Program-made: the position numbers and the translations under genes
Part shown: positions 1 through 8,669 of the stretch, one piece after another
Layout of the letters: every line of letters starts with the position of its first letter
Position numbering within the stretch: position 1 is the stretch's first letter
The notes under the pieces: generated by a model
Databases searched by the model: none
What the model saw: only the letters and a program-made list of their open reading frames with translations
What the model was told of the DNA's origin: nothing
Source: CAZTYW01 sp964617695
Lineage (GTDB): Bacteria > Chloroflexota > Dehalococcoidia > UBA2247 > RBG-13-53-26
Assembly (NCBI GenBank): GCA_964617695.1
Contig: CAZTYW010000015.1
Location: 1-33,099 of the forward strand
DNA length: 33,099 nt
Direction: 5' to 3'

Positions 1-1
1 C

Positions 2-298
2 TGCACCATAGGTGCAGGCGTTAGCATCCAGGGTCCCGCCTGCATCGGAGAAGGTTGCACCATACTTGATGGGGCCGTAGTGGACAGGGCTGTCCTTTGG
101 AGGGACGTTCGTGTGGGGCAGCAGGCCACGCTCAGGAGTTGCATCGTGGGTGATGGCTGCCGGATTGGCGATCGAAGCTGCGTGGACAGAGGCTCAGTTG
201 TCGGCGATCGTGTCGTGGTAAATCAGGGCTGCCATGTGGGATGCTACAGCAAGATCTGGCCAGGGACGGAAATCCGTTCTACTCACCCTCCAGTATAG
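2..298 (+). CDS. Hexapeptide-repeat (left-handed beta-helix) protein, 3' end only
   Basis: The reading frame is open from the window edge to the TAG at 296-298, so the start lies upstream. The visible ~98 residues show repeated six-residue turns with small or aliphatic residues at fixed spacing (for example CTIGAG, ACIGEG, CIVGDG, CRIGDR). This is the left-handed beta-helix found in acyltransferases and in the C-terminal half of sugar-nucleotide pyrophosphorylases such as GlmU or GDP-mannose pyrophosphorylase-like proteins. The ending with 'WPGTEI' resembles the helix end of mannose-1-phosphate guanylyltransferase-like proteins. The catalytic N-terminal part is off the window, so substrate cannot be assigned. 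The gene converges on degV, and the two reading frames overlap by 20 bp at their 3' ends. Confidence 0.7.
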   Translation, partial: CTIGAGVSIQGPACIGEGCTILDGAVVDRAVLWRDVRVGQQATLRSCIVGDGCRIGDRSCVDRGSVVGDRVVVNQGCHVGCYSKIWPGTEIRSTHPPV

Positions 299-1121
299 CT
301 ACCCCCAGGGCCCCTGGACCGAGGTGCGTCCCCATCACCGCACCCACAGTTGAAACGTAGATACGCTCCTTAGGGAAAACATGGCCAAGGTACTCCACCA
401 TCTCCAGGGCTTCCTTCGGCGTGGTGGTATATTCAACCGCCATCTCCTCTATCTTGGGGAAGCCCGCGGCAAAGCGGCACAGATGTTCAATGGCTTTGGC
501 TCGCGTACGTTCTCTCACCACCGGTGCCGTAACACCGTCTTTCACAGTAAGAATTGGCTTGAGGTTAAGCAGAGTTCCGAGGAAGGCCTGTGCTGCTCCG
601 ATTCGCCCCCCTCGCCTGACGTATTCCAGCGTATCGAAAGCCATGCGGACATGTACCCGCGAAGCCGCGCTGTTCACCACGTTAACTAGCTCGTGCAGGC
701 TGGCCCCGCTTCTGGCTTCCTTGGCTGCGGCGATGACGACAAGGCCCAGAGCTGACACCAGTAGTCGAGAGTCGATGACCTCAACGCTGCACTGCTCGGC
801 CTTCATTAGCTGTTTGCCCTGCACAGCCGCCTCATATGTCGCACTCAGTTCAGAGGAGATCACTACGGCCAGTATTCCGTCGTTTTCCTCAGCCAGCGAA
901 TCGAATAGTTGTGCAAACTCACCCGGAGAGATGGTAGAAGTTGTGGGCAGTGTCTTGTTGGCAGCCAGTCTGCGATAGAACTCTGAGGGGCTTAGATCGA
1001 CGCCGTCCCGGTACACGTCCTCACCGAAGTGGACATACAGTGGCACCACACAAATGCCCAGTTCACTGGCCACCTTCGGTGGTATATCAGCCGTGCTGTC
1101 GGTGACTAACTTGACGGTCAC
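279..1121 (-). CDS. degV: DegV family fatty-acid-binding protein
   Basis: 280 residues, the usual length for DegV proteins. These bind a fatty acid between two alpha/beta domains and act as the FakB partner in fatty-acid kinase systems in Firmicutes. The N-terminal DSTADIP signature (residues 8-14), the PTTSTISPGEF loop near residue 60 and the R-x-GGRIG segment that lines the ligand tunnel are all present. The start codon is GTG (1119-1121) with only a weak AAGAA upstream. No FakA kinase gene is visible in the window, so whether this protein works in a kinase pair is unknown. It stands alone on the minus strand, 261 bp downstream of ychF, and that spacer shows no convincing signal. Confidence 0.9.
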   Translation of the reverse strand: MTVKLVTDSTADIPPKVASELGICVVPLYVHFGEDVYRDGVDLSPSEFYRRLAANKTLPTTSTISPGEFAQLFDSLAEENDGILAVVISSELSATYEAAVQGKQLMKAEQCSVEVIDSRLLVSALGLVVIAAAKEARSGASLHELVNVVNSAASRVHVRMAFDTLEYVRRGGRIGAAQAFLGTLLNLKPILTVKDGVTAPVVRERTRAKAIEHLCRFAAGFPKIEEMAVEYTTTPKEALEMVEYLGHVFPKERIYVSTVGAVMGTHLGPGALGVAILEGE

Positions 1122-1382
1122 TTCTTAGACTGACTTCTCGTCAGTGATTAGTGATTGTAATGCAACGTGTTCAAGGTTGTCAATCTTGGGATCAGCGAAG
1201 GGTACAGACAGACGTGACGACCTCGTAGCTGATGCTAGCTGGCGGAGACGATAGACCGCAACGGGCCAGGTGGCGAAGGTGTGCGAGCAGCCTCCGGTGG
1301 GGTCCTGGCTGCAGTTGCCAGACGCCCTTGTTTCCCCAGCCTGTCTTGACTCGGAGCCAGTGACAGCAAACCGACCTTCATT

Positions 1383-2468
1383 CTAGACACTAAACAGAAA
1401 GGTGATGACATCGCCGTCCTGAACCACATAGTTCTTGCCTTCGAGTCGCAGCAGGCCCTGCCTCCGTGCTTCGGCCAGGCTGCCGCACCTTGCCAGGTCG
1501 GTAAACGGTACTACCTCAGCCCGAATGAAGCCTCTCTCCATGTCCGAATGCACTTTTCCGGCTGATTTGACGGCAGTTGTGCCCTGGCGTATTGTCCAGG
1601 CCCTTACCTCTCCAGACACGGTGGTGAAAAACGAGATCAGCCCCAGTAGTTCGTAAGAAAGCCTGACAATCCTATCGACGACTGCCTCCCCAACCCCCAT
1701 GGCCGAGCGAAACTCTGTGGCCTCTGGCTCTGCAAGCTCACCCAGCTCCATTTCCAGCTTGGCGCTTGCCGCGGCCACGCGGTACCTGGGATAGCGCGAT
1801 CTCAGCGCCTCCTCAACCGCGGACGCTTCGCCAAGTTGTTCCTCCCCAATATTCAGCACTATCATCAATGGCTTGGCACTCAGAAACTGGTAGTTCTCAG
1901 TGATTCTCCGCTCTTCACTGCTCAGCACCTGCTCTCCAAGCGGCACCTCGTCCTGCATGGCCGACTTGATCCTCGCCAGCAGACTCTTCTCCCGAAGCAG
2001 GGCCTCCCGCTCGGTGGACCTTGCTCCCTTCAGAGAATCGTCGATACGGAGGAGCCTCCGCTCGATTATGGCCAAGTCAGAGAACATCAATTCCATGTTC
2101 ATTATGTCAACGTCTCGCTCTACGTCCACACTCCCTTCGGGGTGGGGAATCCTTTCGTCAGCAAAGGCTCGCACGACGTGAATAAAAGCGTCAACCTGGC
2201 TCAAGTAAGCCAGAAGTTCACCACCAAGTCCAGTTCCTTTGCTCCTGGCGACGGCAACGTCCAGGTATTTTACTTCAGCAGGGACGGTCCTCTTGGGCTT
2301 GAAGATGGTTTGCAGTCCCTCAAGACGGGGATCGGGTACCTTGGCCACGCCCATGTTTGGTTCTACGCCAGTAGAAGCAGAGGCGCGGGTCTGGGCCTTA
2401 CCCTTGGTCAGGGTATTGAACAACGTGGTCTTGCCACTCTTGGGAAGCCCGATTATGCCTATTTCCAT
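1383..2468 (-). CDS. ychF: YchF/Obg-like P-loop NTPase, divergent type
   Basis: 361 residues with a P-loop GLPKSGKTT at residues 7-15, a central helical insertion, an NxxE-like motif (NIGE, the ATP-preferring G4 variant of YchF) and a C-terminal TGS domain. YchF proteins are translation-associated ATPases that bind ribosomes. The G3/switch II segment is unusual. The family normally has DIAGLVKGAS; here residues 70-73 read DVAV, the glycine is lost and the loop is about three residues shorter. I recall similarly divergent YchF-like proteins from Dehalococcoidia, so this may be lineage-typical rather than damage. ATG start. Divergent from holA, with an extended -10 element upstream. Confidence 0.85.
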   Translation of the reverse strand: MEIGIIGLPKSGKTTLFNTLTKGKAQTRASASTGVEPNMGVAKVPDPRLEGLQTIFKPKRTVPAEVKYLDVAVARSKGTGLGGELLAYLSQVDAFIHVVRAFADERIPHPEGSVDVERDVDIMNMELMFSDLAIIERRLLRIDDSLKGARSTEREALLREKSLLARIKSAMQDEVPLGEQVLSSEERRITENYQFLSAKPLMIVLNIGEEQLGEASAVEEALRSRYPRYRVAAASAKLEMELGELAEPEATEFRSAMGVGEAVVDRIVRLSYELLGLISFFTTVSGEVRAWTIRQGTTAVKSAGKVHSDMERGFIRAEVVPFTDLARCGSLAEARRQGLLRLEGKNYVVQDGDVITFLFSV

Positions 2469-2518
2469 GTCGTCTGTGGCCGTGGGAACCCGAGAGAATA
2501 GCTCCGCCTTTCCTCCCC

Positions 2519-2527
2519 ACTATAGCA
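2519..2527 (-). promoter_or_regulatory. Extended -10 promoter element for ychF
   Basis: On the minus strand the sequence reads TGCTATAGT, an extended -10 (TGn plus TATAGT, one mismatch to TATAAT). It lies about 50 bp upstream of the ychF ATG, giving a leader of roughly 45 nt. The -35 position is weak (TAGCGA), which is tolerated with an extended -10. Confidence 0.4.
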
Positions 2528-2669
2528 TCCCCCGCTCCAGCTCGCTAGCCGCTGCACCAGTCGTATGCTACATCTCCTCCGACAGACGAACACACACTCC
2601 ACGGCATGAGAAACGGAGGCGAAAGCCCATGCTCTCAACCTTGTCAGCGCCGCTCGGCAGTGTGTTAGA

Positions 2670-3662
2670 ATGAAGAGGGCTTGGGAAACGTTGGTCTACG
2701 TGCTGTTTGGCGCCAATGATTTTGCACTCCGCAGCAGGCTGCAGGAGATCAGAAGCCGGTTGGGTGATGAGGAATCGCTAGCGCTTAACACTACCCCTCT
2801 CGAAGCCAAGCAACTCGGCATGTCTGATCTCGTCGCCGCCTGCAACACTGTGCCCTTCCTCGGAACTCACCGAATGGTGGTTGTTGAAGGGCTACTGGGC
2901 CGCTTCGACGCAAAGGAAGGCACCAAACGGGCCGACCTCGGCGAGTGGAACACCTTGAACGATTACGTTGTCAAGATGCCTTCCTCCACCCTGCTGGTCC
3001 TGATCGATGGCGAACTGGAGAGGTCCAACCCCTTGCTGAGAAAGCTGGCCCCGGTCTCCAAAGTCGAGGAATTCCGGCCCATCAAAGGCATCGAGTTGCA
3101 GCAGTGGGTGCACTCCCAGGTAGCAGAGAACGGAGGCAAGATATCGTCTGCGGCAGTCAAGCTACTCACCGACTTCGCCGGCGAGAATCTCTGGGTATTG
3201 TCGACCGAGATCGAGAAGCTGTGTCTCTTCACCTGGGGCAGGCGTATCGAAGAGGAAGACGTGCGAATAGTGACATCGCACGCCCGCGAGGCCAACGTAT
3301 TCGCCATGCTGGATGCCGTCGTCGAGAAGAGGCTTCCGGCAGCAATGCGGTTTCTCCACCAACTGCTGGCTGAAGGTATGGCACCGAATCACGTCCTGTA
3401 CATGCTCACCCGGCAACTTCGTCTGATGGTGGAGGCAAGAGAACTGAATTCCGTCAGCCTATCCCTCGCAGAGAAGCAGAAGCGCTTGGGTGTGTCCCCA
3501 AGGTTCCCCATCGACAGGTTGTTCAAGCAGACTGCCAGATACTCACCGGCTCGGCTGACACAGGTCTATGGCAAGCTACTGGAGACCGACGTCGGCATAA
3601 AGACCGGCAGATGGAAAGAGAACCTTGCCCTGGACCTCCTCGTGACCGAAGTTTGCTCCTGA
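2670..3662 (+). CDS. holA: DNA polymerase III subunit delta
   Basis: 330 residues matching the clamp-loader delta subunit: N-terminal YVLFGANDFALR (the degenerate P-loop region of HolA), a middle domain with LEARP-type spacing and the C-terminal collar helices. Delta opens the beta sliding clamp during replication. The start is uncertain. The ATG at 2670 has no SD, while the in-frame TTG at 2691 sits 11 nt after GAGGG and would begin MVYVLFGAND, closer to the family's usual N-terminus. A possible promoter (TTGTCA at 2641-2646, 19-bp spacer, TAGAAT at 2666-2671) overlaps the ATG, which also favours TTG. Monocistronic as far as can be seen. Confidence 0.88.
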   Translation: MKRAWETLVYVLFGANDFALRSRLQEIRSRLGDEESLALNTTPLEAKQLGMSDLVAACNTVPFLGTHRMVVVEGLLGRFDAKEGTKRADLGEWNTLNDYVVKMPSSTLLVLIDGELERSNPLLRKLAPVSKVEEFRPIKGIELQQWVHSQVAENGGKISSAAVKLLTDFAGENLWVLSTEIEKLCLFTWGRRIEEEDVRIVTSHAREANVFAMLDAVVEKRLPAAMRFLHQLLAEGMAPNHVLYMLTRQLRLMVEARELNSVSLSLAEKQKRLGVSPRFPIDRLFKQTARYSPARLTQVYGKLLETDVGIKTGRWKENLALDLLVTEVCS

Positions 3663-4133
3663 GGCGCGTAGCGTGCGCACAGTCCTTACTGCCTCAAGCC
3701 ATGCCGCCGACACGAATCCCTCAATGGTGCATAACCCCACCGTGGCCAGGCACTGCAGCCACGCCTGCAAATAAGGTGTCAAGCTAGACATCTGCCTGCC
3801 AAGAGGCTAGAATCTGTCCGAGCAAACGCAGCAAGGCCCGACTCGTTGCTCAAGACGACGGCATTCAACAAACGGACTGATGCTCCGCTTGTCTTGTGGC
3901 TTGATGGCAAGACAGCATAGCAGGAGAAGGCATCCAGCGCCGTTACCTGGACCATTGCTGGCAATCTGCAACTTGACTGGATCTGGTGCAGCACATTGCG
4001 TTGCAGTCACCGCAAGACGGGGATCGCCAGCGCACTCACGCTGCTCCCAGCATGAACTGTACCGCTGGCATCGGGCTACTCTACCGGGACAACACCTTCA
4101 CTGCGCGCAGGGCGCGCCTCAAAGGACTGGCAG
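3663..4133 (+). other. Intergenic stretch without a recognisable gene
   Basis: 471 bp between holA and the MMPL exporter. No reading frame here has a good ribosome site plus protein-like composition, and no tRNA-like arm or strong hairpin is visible. Only the last ~15 bases have a clear role: AAAGGA at 4121-4126 is the Shine-Dalgarno of the exporter. Confidence 0.5.
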
Positions 4134-6707
4134 GTGAGGGGACCTAACCAGGACAGGAAAGGGCTCTATGGGTGGCTCGGCAATGCCATTGAGCGACGTT
4201 CGGGTTGGCTCATAATCGGCACCGTAGCAGTAACGCTACTGCTCATTCTCCCACTTTTTCTGATGAAGCCGACAGAGACGGCCAGTGATGATCCTGTCGG
4301 CAGCGACGTGGTCAAGTGGTACCACGAGATTCAAGAGAAATTCCCCTCTGAAGTGTACGTCATGCCCTTCATTGCCGAGGCCAAGGAGGGCGACATACTC
4401 ACCCAGAAGAATCTCTTTGAGCTGTACAAGAACGAGCAAGCGCTCAGGGCAAGCAGCTTATCCCGCTTCCTCTACAGGCGGTACAGTGACCTCGCCGCTA
4501 CTGAGATCGACGGCGTGTACTCTATCGCCGATGCAGTCAATAGTGCGCTGATCATGGGGACTGATGGCGCCTATGATCTATCGATAGCCCCCGATTGGCT
4601 GGTCAAGCAGACCGTGGATGCTATCTTGAGTAGTGAGTCCACCAGGGACATCGAGAAGGAGCTGTCTGTCAAGACGACCAGCGCCGAGGGGCCCGATGGA
4701 TCCACGATCTGGAACACGCCGGCACTCCTCTTCATCGTTCAAGCAGACAACCAGAAGATCAAGGAGGAGTATCCCGCTAGTGTCGGGCAGGAGTACTCGC
4801 ACGAGCTTGCACTGGAGCACTTCGGCCGTGATGTGCAGCAGTTGCTGCGCGGCCGCCAACTGGGATACAGGCTATGGGGAATTGGCATCGATCTCAACCT
4901 GGAAATAGCTGACGAGGGCCGAATCAGTGGTGTGATGCTGGTCGCAGCCGTCGTCATTATGTTGACCCTCATTACGGTCATATTTCGCTCATGGCTGGTG
5001 ACACTGGTCACCGGCGCAGGCCTCGGCATGCTTATTGTCTGGCTCAAAGGCTTTTCGAATCTCATTGGGCTCAAGAGTTCGCTCATAATAGACCTTATCG
5101 TGCCCATTGCCATTCTGGTCCTTGGGATAGACTACGCCATACATGCTCTCTTTCGCTATCGAGAAGAGAGCGAGAAAGGCACTTCTCCACGGCATGCGCT
5201 GGGCAACTCGACGTACAAGGTCGGCAGCGCACTGGTACTGGCCATGCTTACCACCATCATTGCCTTCGGTGCCAATGCTTCGTCAGGCATCGAATCGGTG
5301 GTTGGCTTTGCGGTTGCTGCCTCCTTTGCCATTGTAGCCTCACTGCTGATCCTCGGGCTTTTCGTCCCGGCCGTATTGATGTGGCACGATGCCCGGAGGT
5401 CTTCGAGTGCCACACCGGCTGCCTCCAACGTGATGCCGCCGTCTCGTGGCACCTGGATTGGCAATCTCGTCTCCCATACCAGCAACCGTTGGTTTGTCAT
5501 ATTGCCTGTGATGCTGGTCGTAACCGGATTGGCCGCCTGGGGCTGGCTGAACCTGGAGACCAAGCTCGACCCCAAGGAAGCCTTTGACTCGAGGTCGGAC
5601 TTCATCATAGCGCTGGATAAGATGGACGAACATATGGCGCAGAAGTTGGGCGAGCCGGCTTATTTGTACATAAAAGGTGACTTCACCCAACACGAAGCAT
5701 TGGCAGCTATGAAGGACACTATACGACAGATGGAAGATGACGAACACGTGGCCCGACGGACAAGCGACAACCAACCAGATGCGTATGCCTTCCTGTTTGA
5801 CTGCCTGGAGGCAGTCGTCAACAGTGACTACGCACGCCAGCAAATAAATGCAGCTTCCGGAGTGGAGATAACTGACCTGGACGCTGACCTCGTACCGGAC
5901 ACAGAGCAGCAGCTCGCAGCCGTACTGGACTATATGGCCGACCGGGGCATACCCAAGGACGATGGTTCATTGCTGTACACTCCACAACGCATACGTGAAG
6001 ACTTCTTCCGCCGCCGGTCGCCGGACGAAGATGACGCGGCTCTAGTATGGATTGGAGTGCCCGGCACGCGCGAACAGTCGATTGCCAAGGCCTCGGCAGT
6101 CGAACTGAACCACGACATGGAAGCAGCTATGAAAAACGTCCCCAGCATCACATTCTACGGACTGACAGGGGACGCCTATGTACGGGATGCTCAGTTTGAC
6201 GCTATTGCGGACTCACTCAATCGGTCACTTGTCATTGCAGTTGGCGCATGCCTGTTGCTGCTAATCGTGGTTTTCCGGTCGCTGCGGCACGCAGTCATCA
6301 CCCTGATACCTGTGCTGCTGGTGGCCTGCTGGCTCTACGGGTTCATGTTTGCAGTAGGCTACCACCTTAATATGTTGACGGCTACCATCGCTGCCATATC
6401 CATAGGAGTGGGAATAGACTTCTCTATTCACTTCACCGAGCGTTTTCGCCAGGAGCACAGGCTACAGAGTGACAAGAGGGTAGCACTGCTCGCTACTGCC
6501 CGCAGCACCGGCATGGCTCTGTTCGGCAGTGCGCTCTCGACTGCGCTGGGGTTCGCAGTCATAGCCTTTGCACCAATGCCCATGTTTGCTGCATTTGGAC
6601 TGTTGACAGCAGTCATGATAGCCCTTTCCTTCCTGATGGCACTCCTGGCCCTCCCCAGCCTGTTGTTGCTGTTTGCTCCTTCCAGTAGCGGACCAAGTCA
6701 AGACTGA
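4134..6707 (+). CDS. RND superfamily exporter, MMPL/HAE-3 type
   Basis: 857 residues, two homologous halves. The first hydrophobic segment is at ~25-44, followed by a large extracytoplasmic loop (~45-262), five membrane helices (~263-415), a seventh at ~453-472, a second loop (to ~690) and a final set of five (~695-848). The motif GxDY/F that marks the proton-relay helices 4 and 10 occurs at 331-334 (GIDYAIH) and 760-763 (GIDFSIH). This is the architecture of HAE-3/MMPL proteins, which export hydrophobic molecules such as lipids or hopanoids using the proton gradient. No membrane-fusion or outer-membrane partner is adjacent, as is usual for MMPL proteins. The GTG start is fixed by AAAGGA seven bases upstream. 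The substrate cannot be read from the sequence. Confidence 0.88.
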   Translation: MRGPNQDRKGLYGWLGNAIERRSGWLIIGTVAVTLLLILPLFLMKPTETASDDPVGSDVVKWYHEIQEKFPSEVYVMPFIAEAKEGDILTQKNLFELYKNEQALRASSLSRFLYRRYSDLAATEIDGVYSIADAVNSALIMGTDGAYDLSIAPDWLVKQTVDAILSSESTRDIEKELSVKTTSAEGPDGSTIWNTPALLFIVQADNQKIKEEYPASVGQEYSHELALEHFGRDVQQLLRGRQLGYRLWGIGIDLNLEIADEGRISGVMLVAAVVIMLTLITVIFRSWLVTLVTGAGLGMLIVWLKGFSNLIGLKSSLIIDLIVPIAILVLGIDYAIHALFRYREESEKGTSPRHALGNSTYKVGSALVLAMLTTIIAFGANASSGIESVVGFAVAASFAIVASLLILGLFVPAVLMWHDARRSSSATPAASNVMPPSRGTWIGNLVSHTSNRWFVILPVMLVVTGLAAWGWLNLETKLDPKEAFDSRSDFIIALDKMDEHMAQKLGEPAYLYIKGDFTQHEALAAMKDTIRQMEDDEHVARRTSDNQPDAYAFLFDCLEAVVNSDYARQQINAASGVEITDLDADLVPDTEQQLAAVLDYMADRGIPKDDGSLLYTPQRIREDFFRRRSPDEDDAALVWIGVPGTREQSIAKASAVELNHDMEAAMKNVPSITFYGLTGDAYVRDAQFDAIADSLNRSLVIAVGACLLLLIVVFRSLRHAVITLIPVLLVACWLYGFMFAVGYHLNMLTATIAAISIGVGIDFSIHFTERFRQEHRLQSDKRVALLATARSTGMALFGSALSTALGFAVIAFAPMPMFAAFGLLTAVMIALSFLMALLALPSLLLLFAPSSSGPSQD

Positions 6708-6833
6708 GGTAGCCCCAACACTTGGCCCAGGTCCCACAGCAAGGGTTGCGATCAGCAAGAAGGAGGGATTCCGCTGGCGACCATGTAAGCCTCGTGGCCG
6801 TCAATTCAGGGGGTGCAATGTATGTCCGAGGTC

Positions 6834-6862
6834 TTGACAAACGGCAACTAGGAATGTATCAT
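6834..6862 (+). promoter_or_regulatory. Sigma-70-like promoter upstream of the candidate ncRNA
   Basis: TTGACA at 6834-6839, a 17-bp spacer, TATCAT at 6857-6862: a perfect -35 and a -10 with one mismatch. Predicted transcription start is about 6868-6870. There is no open reading frame of note downstream for several hundred bases; instead a set of inverted repeats begins. Confidence 0.6.
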
Positions 6863-6868
6863 GAGGGC

Positions 6869-7160
6869 AAGTCACTCAATTCGTATCCGAGTGTCGGCTA
6901 AGGAAAGCTGGCCGCGAGTCGAGAGGGCGGGCAGAAGAATGAGGGGGAGTCGCTATGGCCCAGCTTGAAGACGTGTGAACCCAGGAGACAGCAGACAGGC
7001 TAGTGCAAGGAATCTCGCTGGTTGAAAGCTGCAGGCGGTGGGGACACTAGAGCTTCGGGGAGTACCAGATAGAAGACCTGCCAAGCGAGGGAAAAGGGCA
7101 TAAACCTCGTTCCTAGCCTGTCTGCCTATATTAACAGCTCACAATCGTTATAGCTGTGTT
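6869..7160 (+). ncRNA. Candidate structured non-coding RNA of unknown family
   Basis: The region begins at the expected start of the 6834 promoter and contains several perfect or near-perfect helices. 6905-6917 pairs with 6950-6966 (about 13 bp with one bulge and a small internal loop). 6991-7003 pairs perfectly with 7113-7125 (13 bp) and encloses about 110 nt. Inside it, 7085-7090 pairs with 7105-7110, and 7000-7005 can pair with 7045-7050. A further 6-bp hairpin sits at 7134-7157. Loops are purine-rich, as in many structured RNAs. No conserved sequence of RNase P, tmRNA, SRP RNA, 6S RNA or a known riboswitch was recognised. Ends are estimates, and I cannot exclude a long 5' leader or a degraded element. 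Confidence 0.4.
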
Positions 7161-7187
7161 CCATCTGCGGTTATATTGTACTAGAAG

Positions 7188-7229
7188 CAGTGCGCTCAGC
7201 GCAAGCAAGTGTTCGGTTCTAGCGCGCTG
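7188..7229 (+). other. Inverted repeat (9-bp stem)
   Basis: Positions 7188-7196 pair with 7221-7229 (nine pairs including one G-U) around a 24-nt loop. An alternative 6-bp pairing, CTAGAA (7181-7186) with TTCTAG (7217-7222), uses overlapping bases. It is followed by a pyrimidine-rich stretch but no T-run. It may be the 3' end or terminator of the upstream candidate RNA. Confidence 0.35.
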
Positions 7230-7255
7230 ACAATTCCAGAACTCTTTCCCCCTCG

Positions 7256-7465
7256 TGTCCACATGTGCCACTAGACGACTTTATCGCATCCAATTCTATG
7301 ATCACGTGTTNNNNNNNNNNNNNNNNNNNNNNNNNNNNNNNNNNNNNNNNNNNNNNNNNNNNNNNNNNNNNNNNNNNNNNNNNNNNNNNNNNNNNNNNNN
7401 NNNNNNNNNNTGTCCACATGTGCCACTAGACGACTTTATCGCATCCAATTCTATGATCACGTGTT
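7256..7465. other. Scaffold gap with duplicated 55-bp contig ends
   Basis: The 55 bases at 7256-7310 are identical to those at 7411-7465, and exactly 100 N lie between them. This is the signature of two contigs that share a terminal 55-mer and were scaffolded with a fixed-size gap. The true sequence is probably continuous and 155 bp shorter. It should not be read as a biological direct repeat. Confidence 0.9.
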
Positions 7466-7492
7466 GACACCTTCCAGCGTCCTGACTATAGT
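7464..7492 (+). promoter_or_regulatory. Strong sigma-70-like promoter for the substrate-binding protein gene
   Basis: TTGACA at 7464-7469, a 17-bp spacer and TATAGT at 7487-7492, one mismatch from a full consensus promoter. The start point would be near 7499, giving a leader of about 105 nt that ends in the SD AAAGGAGGTG (7591-7600). Confidence 0.75.
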
Positions 7493-7604
7493 ATGCTTCC
7501 AGCGCCAGCCTCAGGGCACGAGTATCGCTGGTAGGCTGGGCTCCTTGTCCTGGTAGGCCAGCGCCGGGTGCCTGGCTGGTTGGAGTAATTAAAGGAGGTG
7601 GGAA

Positions 7605-8635
7605 GTGAGTCAACTCCCCAAGAAACTGATCGCTTCTTGCTTGGCAGTGGCCCTGATTGCTGTTCCTTGCCTGGGCTGTGGCGGTGAGTCCGACGGGCGG
7701 GCCATCATCACAATGGGACTCATTAGCGATCTTTCGGGGCCGTCCTCACCGTCGCTAATCCCCATCCACGATGCAATCGAGGACATGGCAAAATACTACA
7801 ACGAAGAGAGACTCATCCCAAGCGTTAGAGTAGAGATAGCCACCTACAATACCTATGACGATCGGGCCAGACAGCTGCCCGGTTACGATTGGGTCAGAGA
7901 GCGGGGCGCCGACGTTATTGTCACCACCCTTCCTACGACTGGAGAAGTGCTGAAGTCCTTTGCAGTACTGACGAGGTACCCATAGCCTCGCTGAGCACCA
8001 CAACTGGCATGATAGACCCTCCAGGCTGGGTGTTCTGCTTCACCTGTCCCCCTGCTTACGAGATAAAGACCGTTCTCAACTGGGTTAGTGAGAATGATTG
8101 GGATGGCGAGGGAATTCCCAAGCTCGGGTTTGCGGCCTGGAACGCTCCGTATCAAAACGACCTCAAGACAGCCATGGAGGAATATTGCCAGGACCACCCA
8201 GACGAGTTCGAATGGGTTGGTGGTTTCATTGAGCCTGTGCTTACCTACACCTGGTCCGGTCCCGTTGAGGCCCTCAAAGACTGCGACTACCTGGTGTCCA
8301 ATCTGGCCAACGACCTTCTTTCACGGTACCGCGCCGCAGACAGGGAGGAGACAATTCGTGAGGGCTCGGGGTACCTGGGCGCATGTCACAGCATGTATGC
8401 TTTCTTTGAGATTCTGAAGAACGCGGTGCAAGAGACAGGGGCAGAAGGGTTTGATAGCCAGGCCTTCTACAATGCCGCTGTGGAATACACGGCCGCCTGG
8501 GAAGGGTATCCGGAATGGTCTTTTGGTGAGGACGACCGGTACCTGGTAGACCAGGTGGCAATATACGAATGGAGCGAGGACGCTGACGATCTGGTTATAG
8601 CTAGCGACGGCTGGATCGATTTGCTCGTGGAATAG
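7605..8635 (+). pseudogene. LivJ-type periplasmic substrate-binding lipoprotein, frameshifted
   Basis: The GTG at 7605 follows an excellent SD (AAAGGAGGTG, four bases away). The N-terminus has a basic start, a hydrophobic stretch and a GCGG cysteine suited to lipidation. The body resembles type 1 periplasmic-binding proteins of branched-chain amino-acid-type ABC importers (ITMGLISDLSGP, then ERGADVIVTTLPTTGE). Frame 1 stops at 7985, and the homologous continuation (PIASLSTTTGMIDPPGW onward) is in another frame. The switch falls at about 7964-7967 and equals one missing base or two extra. The combined length of about 343 residues is short for this family, and the join around 8305-8320 seems to lack a section of perhaps 60-70 residues; that estimate is from memory. 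No permease or ATPase gene adjoins. It could be a decayed gene, a sequencing error or an assembly artefact. Confidence 0.7.
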
Positions 8636-8669
8636 GTGCCCTGCACCATACCTGGGCTTTGCTTCGTAA

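Noticed and set aside
1235..1429. 64-residue minus-strand frame between degV and ychF
   Set aside because: No SD, Pro/Ser-rich shadow composition, and it overlaps the ychF 3' end.
6896..6913. AAGGAAAG-like stretch suggestive of the RNase P core motif
   Set aside because: The rest of the bacterial RNase P consensus (the conserved regions around the P4 and ACAGAA motifs) is missing, and the helices do not match.
7256..7465. 55-bp direct repeats read as a mobile-element target duplication or CRISPR repeat
   Set aside because: Identical length at both gaps, exactly 100 N between copies and one copy inside a gene show a scaffolding artefact.
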